Source: Ophiodon elongatus
Lineage: Eukaryota; Chordata; Actinopteri; Perciformes; Hexagrammidae
Length of the DNA stretch: 64,000 bases
NCBI GenBank assembly: GCA_016806645.1
Contig: JACSYO010002174.1
Span: 1,392,501 to 1,456,500 of the forward strand
Reading direction: 5' to 3'
Shown: piece after piece, positions 1-12,768 of the stretch
How the letters are laid out: each line of letters begins with the position of its first letter
How positions within the stretch are numbered: position 1 is the stretch's first letter
Notes under the pieces: model-generated
Seen by the model: the letters and a program-made list of their open reading frames with translations, nothing else
Database searches by the model: none
What the model was told of the DNA's origin: nothing
Made by a program: the position numbers and the translations under genes

Positions 1-450
1 CTATTGCTGAAGACTACGTCATCTCATCAACAGAGTATCAAATCTACAACGGGAGATTATTCTGGGCTAAATAACTGTGTCCTGCTTGTAGATGCATCAT
101 CTTGAAGTGATTAGGCTGCGAGATATATGGGAAGAAATATCTATTGAAGAATGGCTATGAATGAAGGTTGATGACATGAGCGCTGAGCGTAATATCACGC
201 ACTGTAGCTCTTTTGAAGGTAACACCTTGAAGCAGTTGTACAGGACTGAGCACTTGGCCAGACTGACAGACAGACAGATACCGCGCCATGAGTCATGCAG
301 GCATGACTACAGTGTGGCCCCCTCAGCAGCCCCCTGAAAAACTCACATACCAGCCAGTCAACACAGGCCAGCCTTGATGGTCCACCTGCCTCAGCAGAGC
401 TACTCACAGCTCACAAGTATCACGTACCCACATGCACCCACATAAGCATC

Positions 451-507
<57 letters not shown>

Positions 508-1790
508 TGGGAATACTCTCTATGGAGTCCAGTTGGAGCAGATACAGAGGATGAACATGACTGCCACTATCACACATCAGAGCCCCTGCTTTATTGGTGT
601 GATTACATCACCCAGAGCCATGATCCCCTCCCTCCACGTGATAAGGTTTCAGGAACACAAGGCACACAAACCAGGCCATGTGCTCCTATGTTCTGTCTGC
701 CAAAATAACTCAGCAGTTTCTAATACAGTACGTCTATGGTTTCACTTCAGTCTGCCCAGGTATTGTAGGACATTGAAGTGCGTAACCTTTCAGATGTCAA
801 CAAGTTTGCAGTGTGTTAATATGCGAGCGGCCGTCCTGGAGCTCTCAAACTCGGATGAGTCAAATCTAGACATTTAGGTGACCTCTCCATGCGAATGATT
901 TAGTGGAATTTTTGCCCTTTTGTGACTATCTGCCATGAGTCACTTTGAGTCAGCATGTGTTAGTGCCTCATGAAAGCCAAAGTTTGGAAGAAAACAAAGC
1001 TCTAAGGAACAAATAATGCTTTCAGGTTCAAAGGGTACGAGTGCAGGGAGATGATATGAGAAGTATACGTAAGTATACGTATCAAATGTGTGGTGCTGCC
1101 ATTTCATTCACAGAATCATGCATTAACATTCACGATTGCCTTTGATGAAGAATATGGTGATGCTGATAATGAAGGTGGAAGAGGAGCGTGGGGGAGGAGG
1201 AGGAGAAGGAGGAGGATCACAAGGATGATTGATGTCATGGTGTGACTTAATGCATGATGTGTTACATGATTAGTCAACAACAGTTAGGTACATTCCTTTG
1301 TAGAAAATTACAATTAGGCCTAGCCAGCTTCCATCTGTCTCCAGCCACATGAGAATATGTTGCCTGTTCTTGAAATTAAACCATCCTGCATTAGGCTCAT
1401 ACAGTGTGGTCCTAATGAAAGCATCTCTCCCGAATTTTGGCCACGTTTTAGTAAAATAGCAAAAGAACGTAATTTAGCTTCTCAGCCTGTGGCTCATTTT
1501 GGACATGAGGTTCGGTTCACACCTCATTCATTCCACTTAAACATTTCTTGAATGTGTAGGGTGTTTCACTTTTTTTTTTTTTTTTAAAGGTGATTGGGCC
1601 CTATAAGGTAGACCCAATTAAACTACAAGAGCACTTTAATTAGCCTATTTTCACTATGAAAACTCCCCCACAAGCAGCCAAAATGGCATCCTGTAGCCTA
1701 AATTTCCCTCTGCTCACTATGTCCAGGATGTATATGAAGTTTTCCCATTTTGACCGATTGACCAGCAATTCAATCGACTAATATAAGCTC
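1..1790. other. Gene-free stretch with CA microsatellite
   Basis: I see no convincing exon here. The short open frames lack splice context and resemble no family I know. It holds an (AC)n microsatellite at about 453-506, a duplicated 10-mer agtatacgta near 1061-1082, a GGA-rich tract near 1190-1215 and a T run near 1571-1586. Confidence 0.7.
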
Positions 1791-1794
1791 GTTT

Positions 1795-2450
1795 ATCCTC
1801 CTCGATCACGACCGATCACGACGCGTGAGCGCTTCCTCCGGGTGCTGCCTGCCTTCCGTATGGGCGACCACAGGAGACAGTCATGAAATAATGACACAAC
1901 TTACCCTTATAACAACCAGCTCAGATGATCCCCAGCAGTGAAAAAAGATCCGGTTACACAGATTGTTTTTTTCCCAGGCAGCAGACGAGATGATTTGTCA
2001 CATCATCCTGATAGAGGCGCAGGAATAAACGCGCTTCTTTTCCCACCCCGCAGATGTTTTTAAGCCAAGCCCGGTGCCGTGGTATTAAATCAGGTCACTC
2101 TTGATCACACCGGCAGAGGCAGTCCAGGGTGGTGTTACCGAAATGTCGCTGCCGTCCGGTTCTCTGCTTCCCACCTACGGCCAGAGCATTCCCACACTGC
2201 TCCATGAATCGACCCGGGGTAAGTTTTCTTCCGCCGGTTGTAGCCTAATTCAGTTTGACGGAGAGTCAACCCCGCCCTGGACTGGAGACGGTTCTGGGGA
2301 GCGGGCGAGCCCGTCAAGATCACCAACCAATCGGTGTGTACACAGGGAGGCGCTGCTTCTCCCGGTGGAAGGCGGTGACTAAGCGATATCCTCAGTCAGA
2401 GTGGAGTCCGGGGACACTGGTTCTCTCCACAAATGTCAGCGAAGCCCCTT
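1795..2450. promoter_or_regulatory. CpG-rich promoter-like patch
   Basis: CpG dinucleotides are dense here, for example around 1795-1870 and 2100-2300, against a CpG-poor AT-rich surrounding. A strong splice-donor-like gggGTAAGT sits with its GT at 2219-2220 on the + strand, so a non-coding first exon is possible. In mammals rhbdf1 lies upstream of mpg on the opposite strand, so this could instead be the 5' end of such a neighbour. No rhbdf1 coding exon was recognised. The assignment is inference. Confidence 0.35.
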
Positions 2451-4945
2451 AAATTACATGTTTAATAACTACAATCTAAATTGTCATAAATGTAACAATG
2501 TTTTATGATAATCACGTCATAGTAATTTTGGGATACGCAGTGGGATGAATGAGATAAAGTAAACCCAGTTCACTTCAAATTTGAATCTGGGTTAGGTTTA
2601 AAGTATGACATAAACCTTTGTGGCGGAAAATAATGGGAACTATTTTCTTTCTTTTTTTAAGTATTTTAAATGCAGCTGGAGGTTCAGAAGTCATATACAG
2701 CCTATTGCTTGACCAATTGGATTGGTGGACGGTAAAAACACACTGGTATGTCAAATTACGTTTTATACGGGCTTTTATTTTGTCTGTGCTATCGTCAGAC
2801 TGGGTCATCACTGCAACATGTTATCTACATAGACCAATTACGGGCCTAACACGTGTTTTATCGCTTATATGAATGAGCAATCAGCATGTAACAACAACGT
2901 AATATAATAATATTTCAAAATAAAAGTCTCAGTGACAAGCCATGAGGATTAAACATTACCAATGTTTGTAATTTTAGAAGCAGAATTATATGCTTATATA
3001 CATATATTATATGTCATTATATTTGAATTGCTATTGAATTGCTTATTTTTATTTAACTAGTCTTTAGCACCGCCTTAAGAATTTGCCACCCTGCATTTGA
3101 GCATGTGATAAATAAAACCTTTGAATCTTGAATCAAAACCCAAAGCATGGCCTTTTTCAGTCACCAGTAGGAACTGTGGGTCATTTCAGAGCCTAGACAA
3201 TACAAAATGATAAGTTTCATATCTAAAAGGGTAGAAATTCAGTTTGCACTCAGATATTTGTCCAATAAATGGCTGACCTGCACAGCCTTATTAATTTAGT
3301 GCTGTAAATAAAGACCAAAAATAGAATATAATTGTGACTAACTTCAAGACTTCAGTGAGTGTGTACATTTTGTACACAAAAAAAACAACTTCTCAAGAAT
3401 AGTTTGAAGTTATGCACTATGCATCACAGTTCGCACACTTGAAGCTTTGAGAAAGGACTCTTCTCCCCTCCTCCTCCCGTCTGCATATACTCTCAATGTT
3501 TATTCTGGGCTTACTTCTTGAATTTGGGGTTTTTCTGTCATACAAAACCCCCAAGAAATAGATTTTCTAATAACTGATGAGCATCATGTAAGTAATCTGT
3601 AACCTCTTAAAATCACATCCCAGCAAGCCTCCCTGAGAGTGTCTGGAATTAATAAATATAAATAAGTAAATGTTGATTAACACATTGTAATAACAGCTCA
3701 GATGACTGTTACAAATGTATTATGTAAACCATGTTTTCCCCCATTTTTTGTCCATTCTTAGACAAATCATGCAGTGTTGCCACATGACAAAATGATCCCA
3801 TGATATCATTGAACCCTGTGCTCCCAGTACATTTCAGTGAATCATACAATCCTGCTTAATACTGAGCCAATGGAGAAACTGGTTATCTATTACATAAATC
3901 CCACAAATTGTTTTCAATTCAATGAGCATATTACACCACAGTCTGAGGTTTGGATCTGCTGATGTTAATATGGCTGACTGAGGACCATTATACTAAGCCT
4001 GAACACTTTCTGTGTACACGTCTGCTGATACTGATTGGTCTTGTTTAGTTTGTCAAGAGTTATGTATACAGCAACTTAAAAAAACCAACATGGCTCAAAA
4101 GCAATGGTAAAGAATGGGATTGTCAATGTCAGGATATGTTCATAATAAAGTAACAGGACAGAAACACTGTCTTATGGATAAATGTATCCCAATGTACACA
4201 AAAAGGAGATGTGTGGCATGCCATTATTTTCCCATCATTGTTGCTAAGATTTCTCCTGTTGGCTCTTGGGATTCTGCAGATAAATCTCAATTATTAATTC
4301 ACACATAAACCCCTTGGGCATTCCTAAAGCATTTTCAGAGCAATTATCTGTGTGACTGCAATTCTATACTTTAAATGTATTTAAAAAACTCACCAGTAAG
4401 ACAATGTTCCTCGGTTAGTTGGTTAATACATTAATAAATGCATTTTATGCATTAAATCTGTCAAAATAAACACTTCACATTCAAATCTCTTTGCTTTATA
4501 CTGTAAACAAGAGGAAATGTAGCCCTTGTGTCCGGTAATACAGACTGCTGATCCATTTAATGAAAAGACCATTATAGTACATTCCATCATGGTTTCAGTG
4601 AAAGCTCAGATCCACCTGGGGATATTCTCCAGGAGAGAGATTGATGTTGGGAAGCAGAAGGTTTCTGAGGTGCCGACAAGGGGCACCAAGTACGCAGTTT
4701 TCCTTAGATGAGGTTTTAGGGCACAAAAGGCTCAGGTTCCAGGAAAAGTCTCCTTTGATGAAACTCACCACAGAACTTTCTGCTTTTTAAATAAATAAAG
4801 TATAATATAATCCCATTTTTATGCTGACAGGACAGATAATTTGTTTGTGTTAGTAGAACAAGGGGGTCATAGAAGTGCCTGCCTTTTATTTTGAATAATA
4901 TTCTCTGCAGATCTACTGGAAATAACAGATCAATAATTGTTTTTC
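2451..4945. other. Gene-free AT-rich stretch
   Basis: No supported gene. At 3110-3134 an AATAAA-like signal is followed by two copies of the 7-mer ttgaatc, which looks like the 3' tail of a small retroelement; its body was not delimited. The rest is AT-rich sequence without recognisable exons. Confidence 0.6.
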
Positions 4946-5285
4946 CAGTGATGGATAAAGTATTCACACTATTTACTCAAGTAAAAGTAGCAATACCGCA
5001 CTACAAATATTACATTCCAAGACTTATTTTCCAGATTTTACTTAAATAAAAGTACAGTATTAACAGCAAAATATACTATAAATTATTTTTTACATTTTTA
5101 CACTGTACACTGTTTAAACTGGCAATGCATCATGATTTTATGATCTGATCCCATGTTTTGTAGGAAAACAATAAATACAATAAAATAACAGAAATAATTG
5201 TAGTGAGGTAAACGTAAAAAGTAAAGTATAAATACTCTTAACTACCTGACAAACTACTTGAGTACATTGTTACTACCCAGCACTG
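4946..5285. mobile_element. Non-autonomous DNA transposon (cagtg..cactg ends)
   Basis: The element begins cagtgatggataaagta and ends tactacccagcactg, which are imperfect inverted repeats. Between them is the 'actcaagtaaaagta' type of sequence widespread in percomorph genomes. It has no coding capacity. Related, better preserved copies occur at 26248-26562 and 30178-30488. It resembles hAT-type elements by its ends, but a target-site duplication was not confirmed. Confidence 0.55.
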
Positions 5286-6465
5286 TCTGTTAAGTAAATG
5301 GAAAAAAATCTTGGAATAAGCCCGTCCTTGTTCTGCAACTACATGAAATATACATTTGTTGGTTTGCCATAATTTCAATTGATAAAAAAATAAATAAAAA
5401 AATGGAATGGAATGGAGTTTGTAAAGAAAATCTGAAGCGATACTATACCATTAGATATGTGTATTCAGCAGAAGTGAAGATACTTTCGAACCACTAGAAC
5501 GTATTCTTGCTGCAGGAAATATAAAAATTGTCTTTAAGTGTGGTTTCAAATTTTGTAATACCTCCTCCGCAGCTGAACAACATCAGCAGCCCTCTTTGCA
5601 TATGTGAGTAATATCTGTAGCAAGAAACACCCTATTTCTTTTTCTTTTTTCATCAAGACTGTTCAAATGTGGGACTGAGCCAAAAATATGCCCCCAGGCA
5701 CACAGAAGACAGGTCTCACAACTGGTCTTGTTTGTAGTTCACAGTATGAAAGACGAGCTGTCTCTTAGCCCAAGTCTCCTTTCTGTCTTGCACCCAAGGG
5801 TCTCGTCCCTGCAAGCATGACTGAAAGGCACACTGAAAATCAAAATGAGACATGCTTCTAAACTAGGCAAAAGACTGTATTTCCACCACAGGAGTTTATA
5901 GGATTTCATCAACTCTTTTACATGTGCACAGCTATGTGAGGACCCTTCAGTGGCCTGATTGATACACCATGAAGTTGTAATTAATGGTGACGTGTCCCCT
6001 GGGATATAGGAGGGTTGAAGCTGGGGCAAAGGCAGAAATTAGGAAGCGACGCAGGACCTGTAGGAGCACTCAAGGCCCCCTGAAGCCTCATCAATCAGAA
6101 ACATAAAAGGGTTGAGTGCAAGGATACGGTTTAAGCAAAAGGACATTGTCAGATGGTTCATAAGCGGCTTCCTCTTTCTTCAACCAAGCAGACTTTCTAA
6201 GTTAAGACCACAGAGAGGTTTCTGCTTGTGAATGGGTGACTTGGTTTACCACAACAAAACAAAGAGAATACCAATACAGTTTACAAGCATTTTACTTTTT
6301 TAAAGGATGTTTAAAGGATTTTTGCCAAAACAAGACATTTGTGACTATTGTGTCAGAATTTATGTCACTTTAGTATCAACAGAAAAGACATATTATTCCA
6401 CAATGTTAACTTAAGGTTTTGTTTGTAGCTGTACTGAATACACAATCATGAGCAGTATCTGTTTT
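5286..6465. other. Gene-free stretch
   Basis: No exon, RNA gene or repeat family could be supported. The reverse-strand open frame at 5739-6029 resembles no known protein and has no flanking splice or start context. Confidence 0.6.
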
Positions 6466-6470
6466 TTTAA

Positions 6471-6652
6471 TAGTAATTTACCGTAAACATAAAACAGTTC
6501 TCAACTGTGAATTTTACGGTTGCAAATAAATCATACCGTAATGTCTTATACATTCTCACTTTATTTTTTACGGTGAAGTTCTAGCAACCACAGCAACCAC
6601 AGCTGCCTGGTAATTTACCGTATATTACACTTTCTTTTTTTTTTACAGTGTA
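6471..6652. repeat. MITE-like element with repeated ttaccgta motif
   Basis: The motif taatttaccgta occurs at both ends (near 6474 and 6611), with tttacggt in inverted orientation between them (near 6514 and 6568), ending in ttttttttttacagtgta. This arrangement is typical of short palindromic fish MITEs. It has no coding content. Confidence 0.5.
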
Positions 6653-9600
6653 GAGCTGAAGTCACGGAGTTAAAATATAGTGAACGTTTTAATTTAATGA
6701 TTACTGGTAAAGGGCAAAATACTGTACAGCTGCTAAATATCACAGCAGAAAGAGGCTGTGGTCTTGTTGAGTAGATTTATACTTCCTTGTTTTTGTGATA
6801 AGACCAGTAAGATCCTGCAGACAGCCCTCCCTCCGTTTCTCCCTCCCTGACTCAACGGTTGTTCCCTCTGAGAGCCACAGGTGTGAGCTGAGACAAGGAA
6901 GCTGTTATCAGAGTAGACTGAGAAAGGTCATGGAAATTTTAGTGCAGGCTCAATCCATAAACCATACAGATGGAAGACTGAGTTTTTTGTCTTTTAATGA
7001 TCTACTAAAACAGCCCTCAAACTGTCATTGACTCTCTTTTATGCTATTGACTCTATTTTATGCTATGCTATATGCTACTGCTATGTGGTTTAAAACATGA
7101 GTGGGTTTATTCATTTTACTTGGCAGGTTTGAAAAACATACAGTAGAGACATTCATGCATGGTATTCCCAAACCTTTGTGGTTCAGTTGACATGTGGTAC
7201 CAGATGTTTCTCCATAAGCATGTTTCTGTTGTGCAGGTGTCTGAACTGGATCTCACATGGAATAATCCTCCTTTTTTCCTCACAGTGAGAACCCAGCCAC
7301 CTGTGCAGCACATACCACACCTCTGCAGCAAACAAGAAAAGAGACTCATGAATCATTCATTGTCATCAATTAATAATTAATCTCATCAAACACTGAGGAT
7401 GCAGATGACTACCAGGCTCTGCCACTCATCGGCTCGGTGAGAATAAGCCTCTTTTGTGTAAGAGAATGTTACCTGTCACAAAAATGATTGCAGTTAAAAG
7501 GTACTACTGGAGAGGTTTCTTGGATGCCATGCAATATTTGTATGAGAAGTAGCCTACCGAAAGCTGATCTTTTTGCTCATGTTTTAATTATTTTTTCATT
7601 ATTATTATTCAATCAATTTGCTTTTTTCAGACATATGGTCCATAGAAGAAAATAATAAATGAGACAGAGCTAAAAGACGAAACATATATAAGATATAAAT
7701 AACCCTATTAGGAATTCAGCAGTTTATAGAGAAAAGACCTCTGAAATTCCATTTCGACTGACACATAACTTTACTACCGAACCGTGTAATTAAATGGGGA
7801 TTGCTGACACTAAAATCTGTTATAAATATGATGTCATGTAAGCAATGGAAATTAAACACAGTATAAAACAAGAGGTCATCTTAGCAGCTCATAAACTATG
7901 AGATGACCTATAGCTTTATCAGTATAATCCAAACTTCAAATCCAAAGTCAAATATTTTTAACACAGAGAATATTACACCCAGCTGATCGACCCTTATTCT
8001 TCACAGGATTCTCTGACTCATGGTGTAGTAAGTAATTTTCAGTCTGCCTGCATTCTGCATGTCCATCTGCGCACACAGATGAGTCTCTGGCGTCCCTGCT
8101 CAGTGTCACTATCGGTGACTGCTGGAGTTGAAAGTGATCCAGAATGCAACGCTACAGCCAAGCAATGGCTTCTAAGATTATTGGCCGCAGTAGCAATGAA
8201 AGCTGCCCGGCAAAGACCACAGCATCACTGCTGACAGGCAGTGGAAACACAGTCAAAGCAAACAATGGCCTTCACTGGTCCACAGCCACGACAAAGTCAA
8301 CAACTCATGCCAGAACTCTTCTACTGAACATGCTCAGCAGATTTCTGTCTAGGTCATATCCTGGACAAATAAATCAATCCATGTCTTTATATCTCTGATT
8401 AATGTTATTGCAGTATAAATGTATCCTCAGTCCAATGTTGTGTGCCTTTAACCTTTTTTCTGCAATGCTACAGACACACACAAAAAACAAAAAACTTCCC
8501 CACAGTCAGGATATACTTGTTGACTACACATACAGTCAAACATATAGTCATATCTATCATCCACTCAACTGTTTTCACTCTGTGAAACTCTGGGGTTTGG
8601 GGAGCTGTAACCTATTTAAAATCCACAATGCACAGTTAATGTAATAACAACAATTTGATTAAAACACTGGCACTAATGCACATAAACCTTTCGATAGTTT
8701 GTGCCTCTTTTGCAATCATAGTATTTGACAAATCAAGTCAGGTAACAAACTTCTTCCATATACGATTATTGTAGACGAGGTGAACAAGTAGTCCCAGTAG
8801 CACCAACCCAGCTGCAGGAGGACAGAAGAAGACTTCCAGTTAAAGCACAAAGGTTTTCCAGACTGAAGGCAGGGATGCGTCAAAGCTCATGCTGCAGCTG
8901 TAGAAAGCTAAGGAAGATCTGCAGAAGACCACTGCTATGCTGAGTGCAGCAGGCAGAAAAACAAGTCTGATGAACATCACAACTAAGAAAATGCCCAGGC
9001 TATAAAGAAGGGCATTGTGGATTTACTCTATGTGTAAAGGTGCAGCAGAAACTGAGATCAAGTTTATTGCCAGCAATGTGGGGAGCAAAGCCATCTCAGC
9101 AGAGCAGGTCTGTACAAGCGGAAGATATTGAGAAGGTCATCTCTCTAAAAGCCTCAAATGCAGCTAAAAATGGTCTGTAAGGAGAAAAGGCCCCTTCAAA
9201 GTACTAGTGGTGCAAAACATTTAGGAATAATTGCAGAATAAGGAACTTAAAGAAGCCGTGCAGAACCACGTGCAGCTACAAAAAGAGGAAGATTTTGCAC
9301 AATGGGAATTTAATTCTATGATAATGCTATTGTTAGTTCAGTAACTTGGAGCTAAACATGCAAATGGTCACAAAGCCAAATTAAGAAGTATGTGAAAATT
9401 CTTGCAGAAAATGTGCTCTCTTTTAACCGTAACCAAGGTTTCTCATGTGTTAGCAATACATCTCAAAAACCTATCAGTGTATTTCTTCAACAATTTCAAT
9501 CACACAAGAAAATAATCTATTTTATACATAACATCACTAACCCACTCATCCCCCGACTCTGCATTTTCCCAACTATCTATCTGCCCATCCATCCACTCAT

Positions 9601-10240
9601 ATCAGTCAATGCATGCATTCATGAGCTTTCCGGTCAGCACAGAGCTTCACAACAGCACAGCAAACTTGTTCTTTCCTGATAAAGTTGTAGTCTTTGGCAT
9701 GGCAGCATGTCACACACTGTTAGTCTTCCAGAAAGCCACATGGACCCACAGTGCCTGAGGCCAATCTGGCGCCATCCACTTCCTGGGCACAGGCAGGCAT
9801 GAGCACACCAGCTCTATTTATAACCTCTTATATTAGAGCGGAGTATTTTCAAATGAGGCTGAGAAGATAAGACAGCAGCAGGAAAAGGCCAGGGTTAAGG
9901 GGGGGTTGTTTACCTATCAGGACATTTGGCTGTCATTTGAAGCGCTAAGAAAACTTTGGGCCGCAAAGTCACGTTTGAGGATCATGTGGAAAAGACACAC
10001 AATGGATATTCCTCCTCACAGCCTGGTTAGACACACTTAACAGGAAAACTAAATCGCGACACTATAAATAGTGATTGCCCAAAATAGTGCGCGGCCCCTT
10101 TAAGAGATGCAAAACAATCGTTACTTCCTGTATATTAGCGCGAGCATTCTGACTTTAAGCTACAATATAACACAAATGAATTATAGAGTAAATGGTTTAA
10201 AGAACGTATAAAAGTGCTGCTGACATTGTAAAACAGTTAC
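6653..10240. other. Gene-free stretch upstream of mpg
   Basis: No gene is supported. Several short open frames (for example 8144-8398 and 9392-9679) lack family resemblance. The stretch contains scattered GATA-type motifs, including TGATAAGA at 6796-6803 close to TGACTCA at 6848-6854, and AGATAAGA at 9865-9872. The last 200 bases are presumably the mpg promoter, with no clear TATA box, as expected for a housekeeping gene. Confidence 0.55.
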
Positions 10241-10265
10241 AAAATTGTTTCGCGGTAACGTTACG

Positions 10266-11963
10266 ATGGCAGGGAGAAAAAGAAAGACACCTCAACAAGC
10301 ATTAAATCTGACGGATTTAAAGGTGTCACCTGCCAAACTGAATAAGAACTGTGACAATCCTCAAAGTCCGGAGACGAAGACGAGGCATTATTTCATCAAG
10401 AATGACCTGCAGCACAGACTTGGAGAGGATTTTTTCAACCAACCCTGTATCAGTTTGGCTAAAGCATTCCTCGGAAAGGTAATGCTGTCATCTAACCTTA
10501 AATATGAAATAACATTATTATTTATAGTGATGATTTCTGAAAGTAATTTCATTCTCTGTGAATACATTTTGTCCAGTCCGTCAACAATGAAAGTCTTGCC
10601 ACCTGTGGTTACTTTGCATTTCATTCAGGAGCTGTTCAGTCCTCCATTGTAACACAGTAACATTGTATCTCAGTTGATCGGCTACAAACTACTAAATACA
10701 TCCAGATTGTTCACCGGTAATGTAGGACTGCAATTTAAGATTGTTTTCATCCTCAATCGATTAATTGTTTGGTCCATATAGTGTTTGCAAATAGGCCTCG
10801 TGAAATATGCCCATTACAAGTTCCCAAAGGCCAAGGCCACACATATTCAAATGTCTGGTTTTGTAGGATCAATAGTCCACATTCAAATATATGCAATTTA
10901 CTTTCACAAAAGGCTTAACGCCCCCTACCCCACCAAAGAAAAATAACATTTGAAAAGCTTGCACCAGGGATTATTGCAATTTTGGCAAAATCTCTATCAA
11001 TATAGTTAGCTAATAATCTTCAGTTGATTGACTAATCGATTAATAATAATCATAATAAAAAAAACAATCTGTCTTGTTCATTGTCCATGCAGGTGTTGGT
11101 CCGCAGGTGTGCAGATGGGACTGAGCTGCGAGGGAGAATAGTGGAAACTGAAGCCTACCTTGGAGGGGAAGACAAAGCTTCACACTCAGCAGGAGGCAAA
11201 CGCACTTTGAGGAACACAGCCATGTTCATGGAGCCTGGCACAATCTATGTGTATTCGATCTATGGCATCTACCTCTGCATGAACGTGTCTAGTGAAGGTA
11301 AAAGCATTGCCCACTAAAGGTGATAGCCATTATGTCTACTGAAGCATGTAAACAGATACATTTATAGTCCTTTTTGGTTCAATCTGCCCCGCTTATTAAT
11401 ATGACACTAAATCAATACAGCAGTTTTAGTTTTTTTTATCATCAGTGGATAAAGGGCAGAGGAAGGAGACACAGTGGAGCCTTGCTGACTGATGCATATT
11501 GTGTGCTGTATCCCCAGGGGAGGGTGCTGCTGTGCTGCTGCGCTCCCTGGAGCCCCTGCAGGGTCAGCCCGTCATGAGGCAGCTGAGGACAGCCAGTCGC
11601 AGAGATGGAGCCCGACAACTGAAGGACAAAGAGCTTTCCAACGGGCCTTCCAAGCTCTGCCAGGCTCTAAATATACTCCGCTGTTTTGATCGTCGAGACC
11701 TCGCCTCAGACCCAGACGTGTGGCTGGAGAGGGAGCCCAACACAGATCCAGCAGAACCCCACGATATAGTATCAGCACCACGCATTGGAATTGAATCTCA
11801 TGGGGAATGGGCTAAGAAGCCCTGGCGTTTTTATCTTCGTGGGCACCCCTGTGTTACCGTAGCAAATAAAGAGGCAGAAAGACAGTCTGGAAATGTGATG
11901 AACAATTTAGGTCCCTCAGATGTGCAGTCTGACACAGGACAGCACAAAGTCAAAAGGGCGTAA
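10266..11963 (+). CDS. mpg: DNA-3-methyladenine glycosylase (MPG/AAG), 3 exons
   Basis: Base-excision repair enzyme that removes alkylated and deaminated purines (3-methyladenine, hypoxanthine) in the nucleus. Coding exons are 10266-10478, 11093-11297 and 11518-11963, all with GT-AG borders and consistent phases; they join to 864 nt, 287 residues, against 298 in human. The AAG fold is recognised from RIVETEAYLGGEDKASH (catalytic Glu91, with Tyr93 and His102), the intercalating loop VYSIYGIYLCMN (Tyr125, Tyr128, Asn135) and the C-terminal EWAKKPWRFYLRGHP block. By family alignment these match human Glu125, Tyr127, His136, Tyr159, Tyr162 and Asn169. The ATG at 10266 was chosen because the frame upstream opens only with a TTG. 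The N-terminal 35 or so residues are basic and poorly conserved, as in other vertebrates. It lies tail-to-tail with nprl3, the standard vertebrate order. It appears intact. Confidence 0.95.
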
Positions 11964-12768
11964 CAGGAATATCCCTGGAACTACTTTGCCATCTGTTCCC
12001 TCAGTGGACTTCTTCATTTAGGCAGTATAAAAACTCAAGAAGAAAGTCAAGATGTTAGAATAACCTTAACTGGTTGAATGTCTCAATTCCAATCTGCATA
12101 ATTTATTCAATGTGTTTCTTATTAATTTTGTAAACTGCAAACTCAGAGTTTAAGTCAGCTATAATAAGACTCAATTCATCAGACTATTAAAACAATGTAT
12201 TTTGAAACGTACCTTTTCTCACTCATGAGTCTTTTTTGTTTAGGTCTTCCGTCTGTATTTTTTAATAAGCAGTCATACTTGGGCAAATTTCTTCTCGGTA
12301 AATCAGTGATTTCACAGATGTTTGGAAAAGCTTTGCTCAAACAACAACAAAATAGTCTCTGATGTTTAGAGTCTTCCCTTTCTTGCTGTCTTTCTTTCCC
12401 CACCTCTGGGATTCCCGAGGAGAGGTAGCTGAAGGTCTGGAATGATCATTACAAAGTGTGCCCATCTGTTGTAAGTGATGATTTAACACATCTGGGATAC
12501 GGGAGGAAGTTAAACCACTGCTATACTAATAGTTTCAATATTCAGAGTAAACACTTGAGGCATTTCTGGTATGTACAAAATAATTTAATATTGTAAACAA
12601 ACATTTGGCTCATAAGGGAAAAACACTTATAAATCTGCAATCATTGTGTCAATTCATTTTAAAACAACACTGTTGAGCAATAGCACTTAGCTGTGAGCAC
12701 AGCAGGCTATTAACTGCTCTCAAACTGACATTTTCCAGTTGGTAAGAGCTGATACCGTCTCTGTGCCA
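11964..12768. other. Convergent 3' intergenic region of mpg and nprl3
   Basis: These 805 bases between the two stop codons must hold both 3' untranslated regions. An ATTAAA at about 12186 could serve the forward gene. No other gene is seen; the reverse-strand open frame at 12179-12403 has no recognisable features. Confidence 0.6.

Noticed and set aside
2101..2382. Protein-coding exon in the CpG-rich patch
   Set aside because: The frames on both strands show no family resemblance, and open frames of this length are expected in GC-rich DNA.
10245..10265. Upstream TTG start for mpg
   Set aside because: Non-ATG; the ATG at 10266 lies seven codons later and gives a normal N-terminus.
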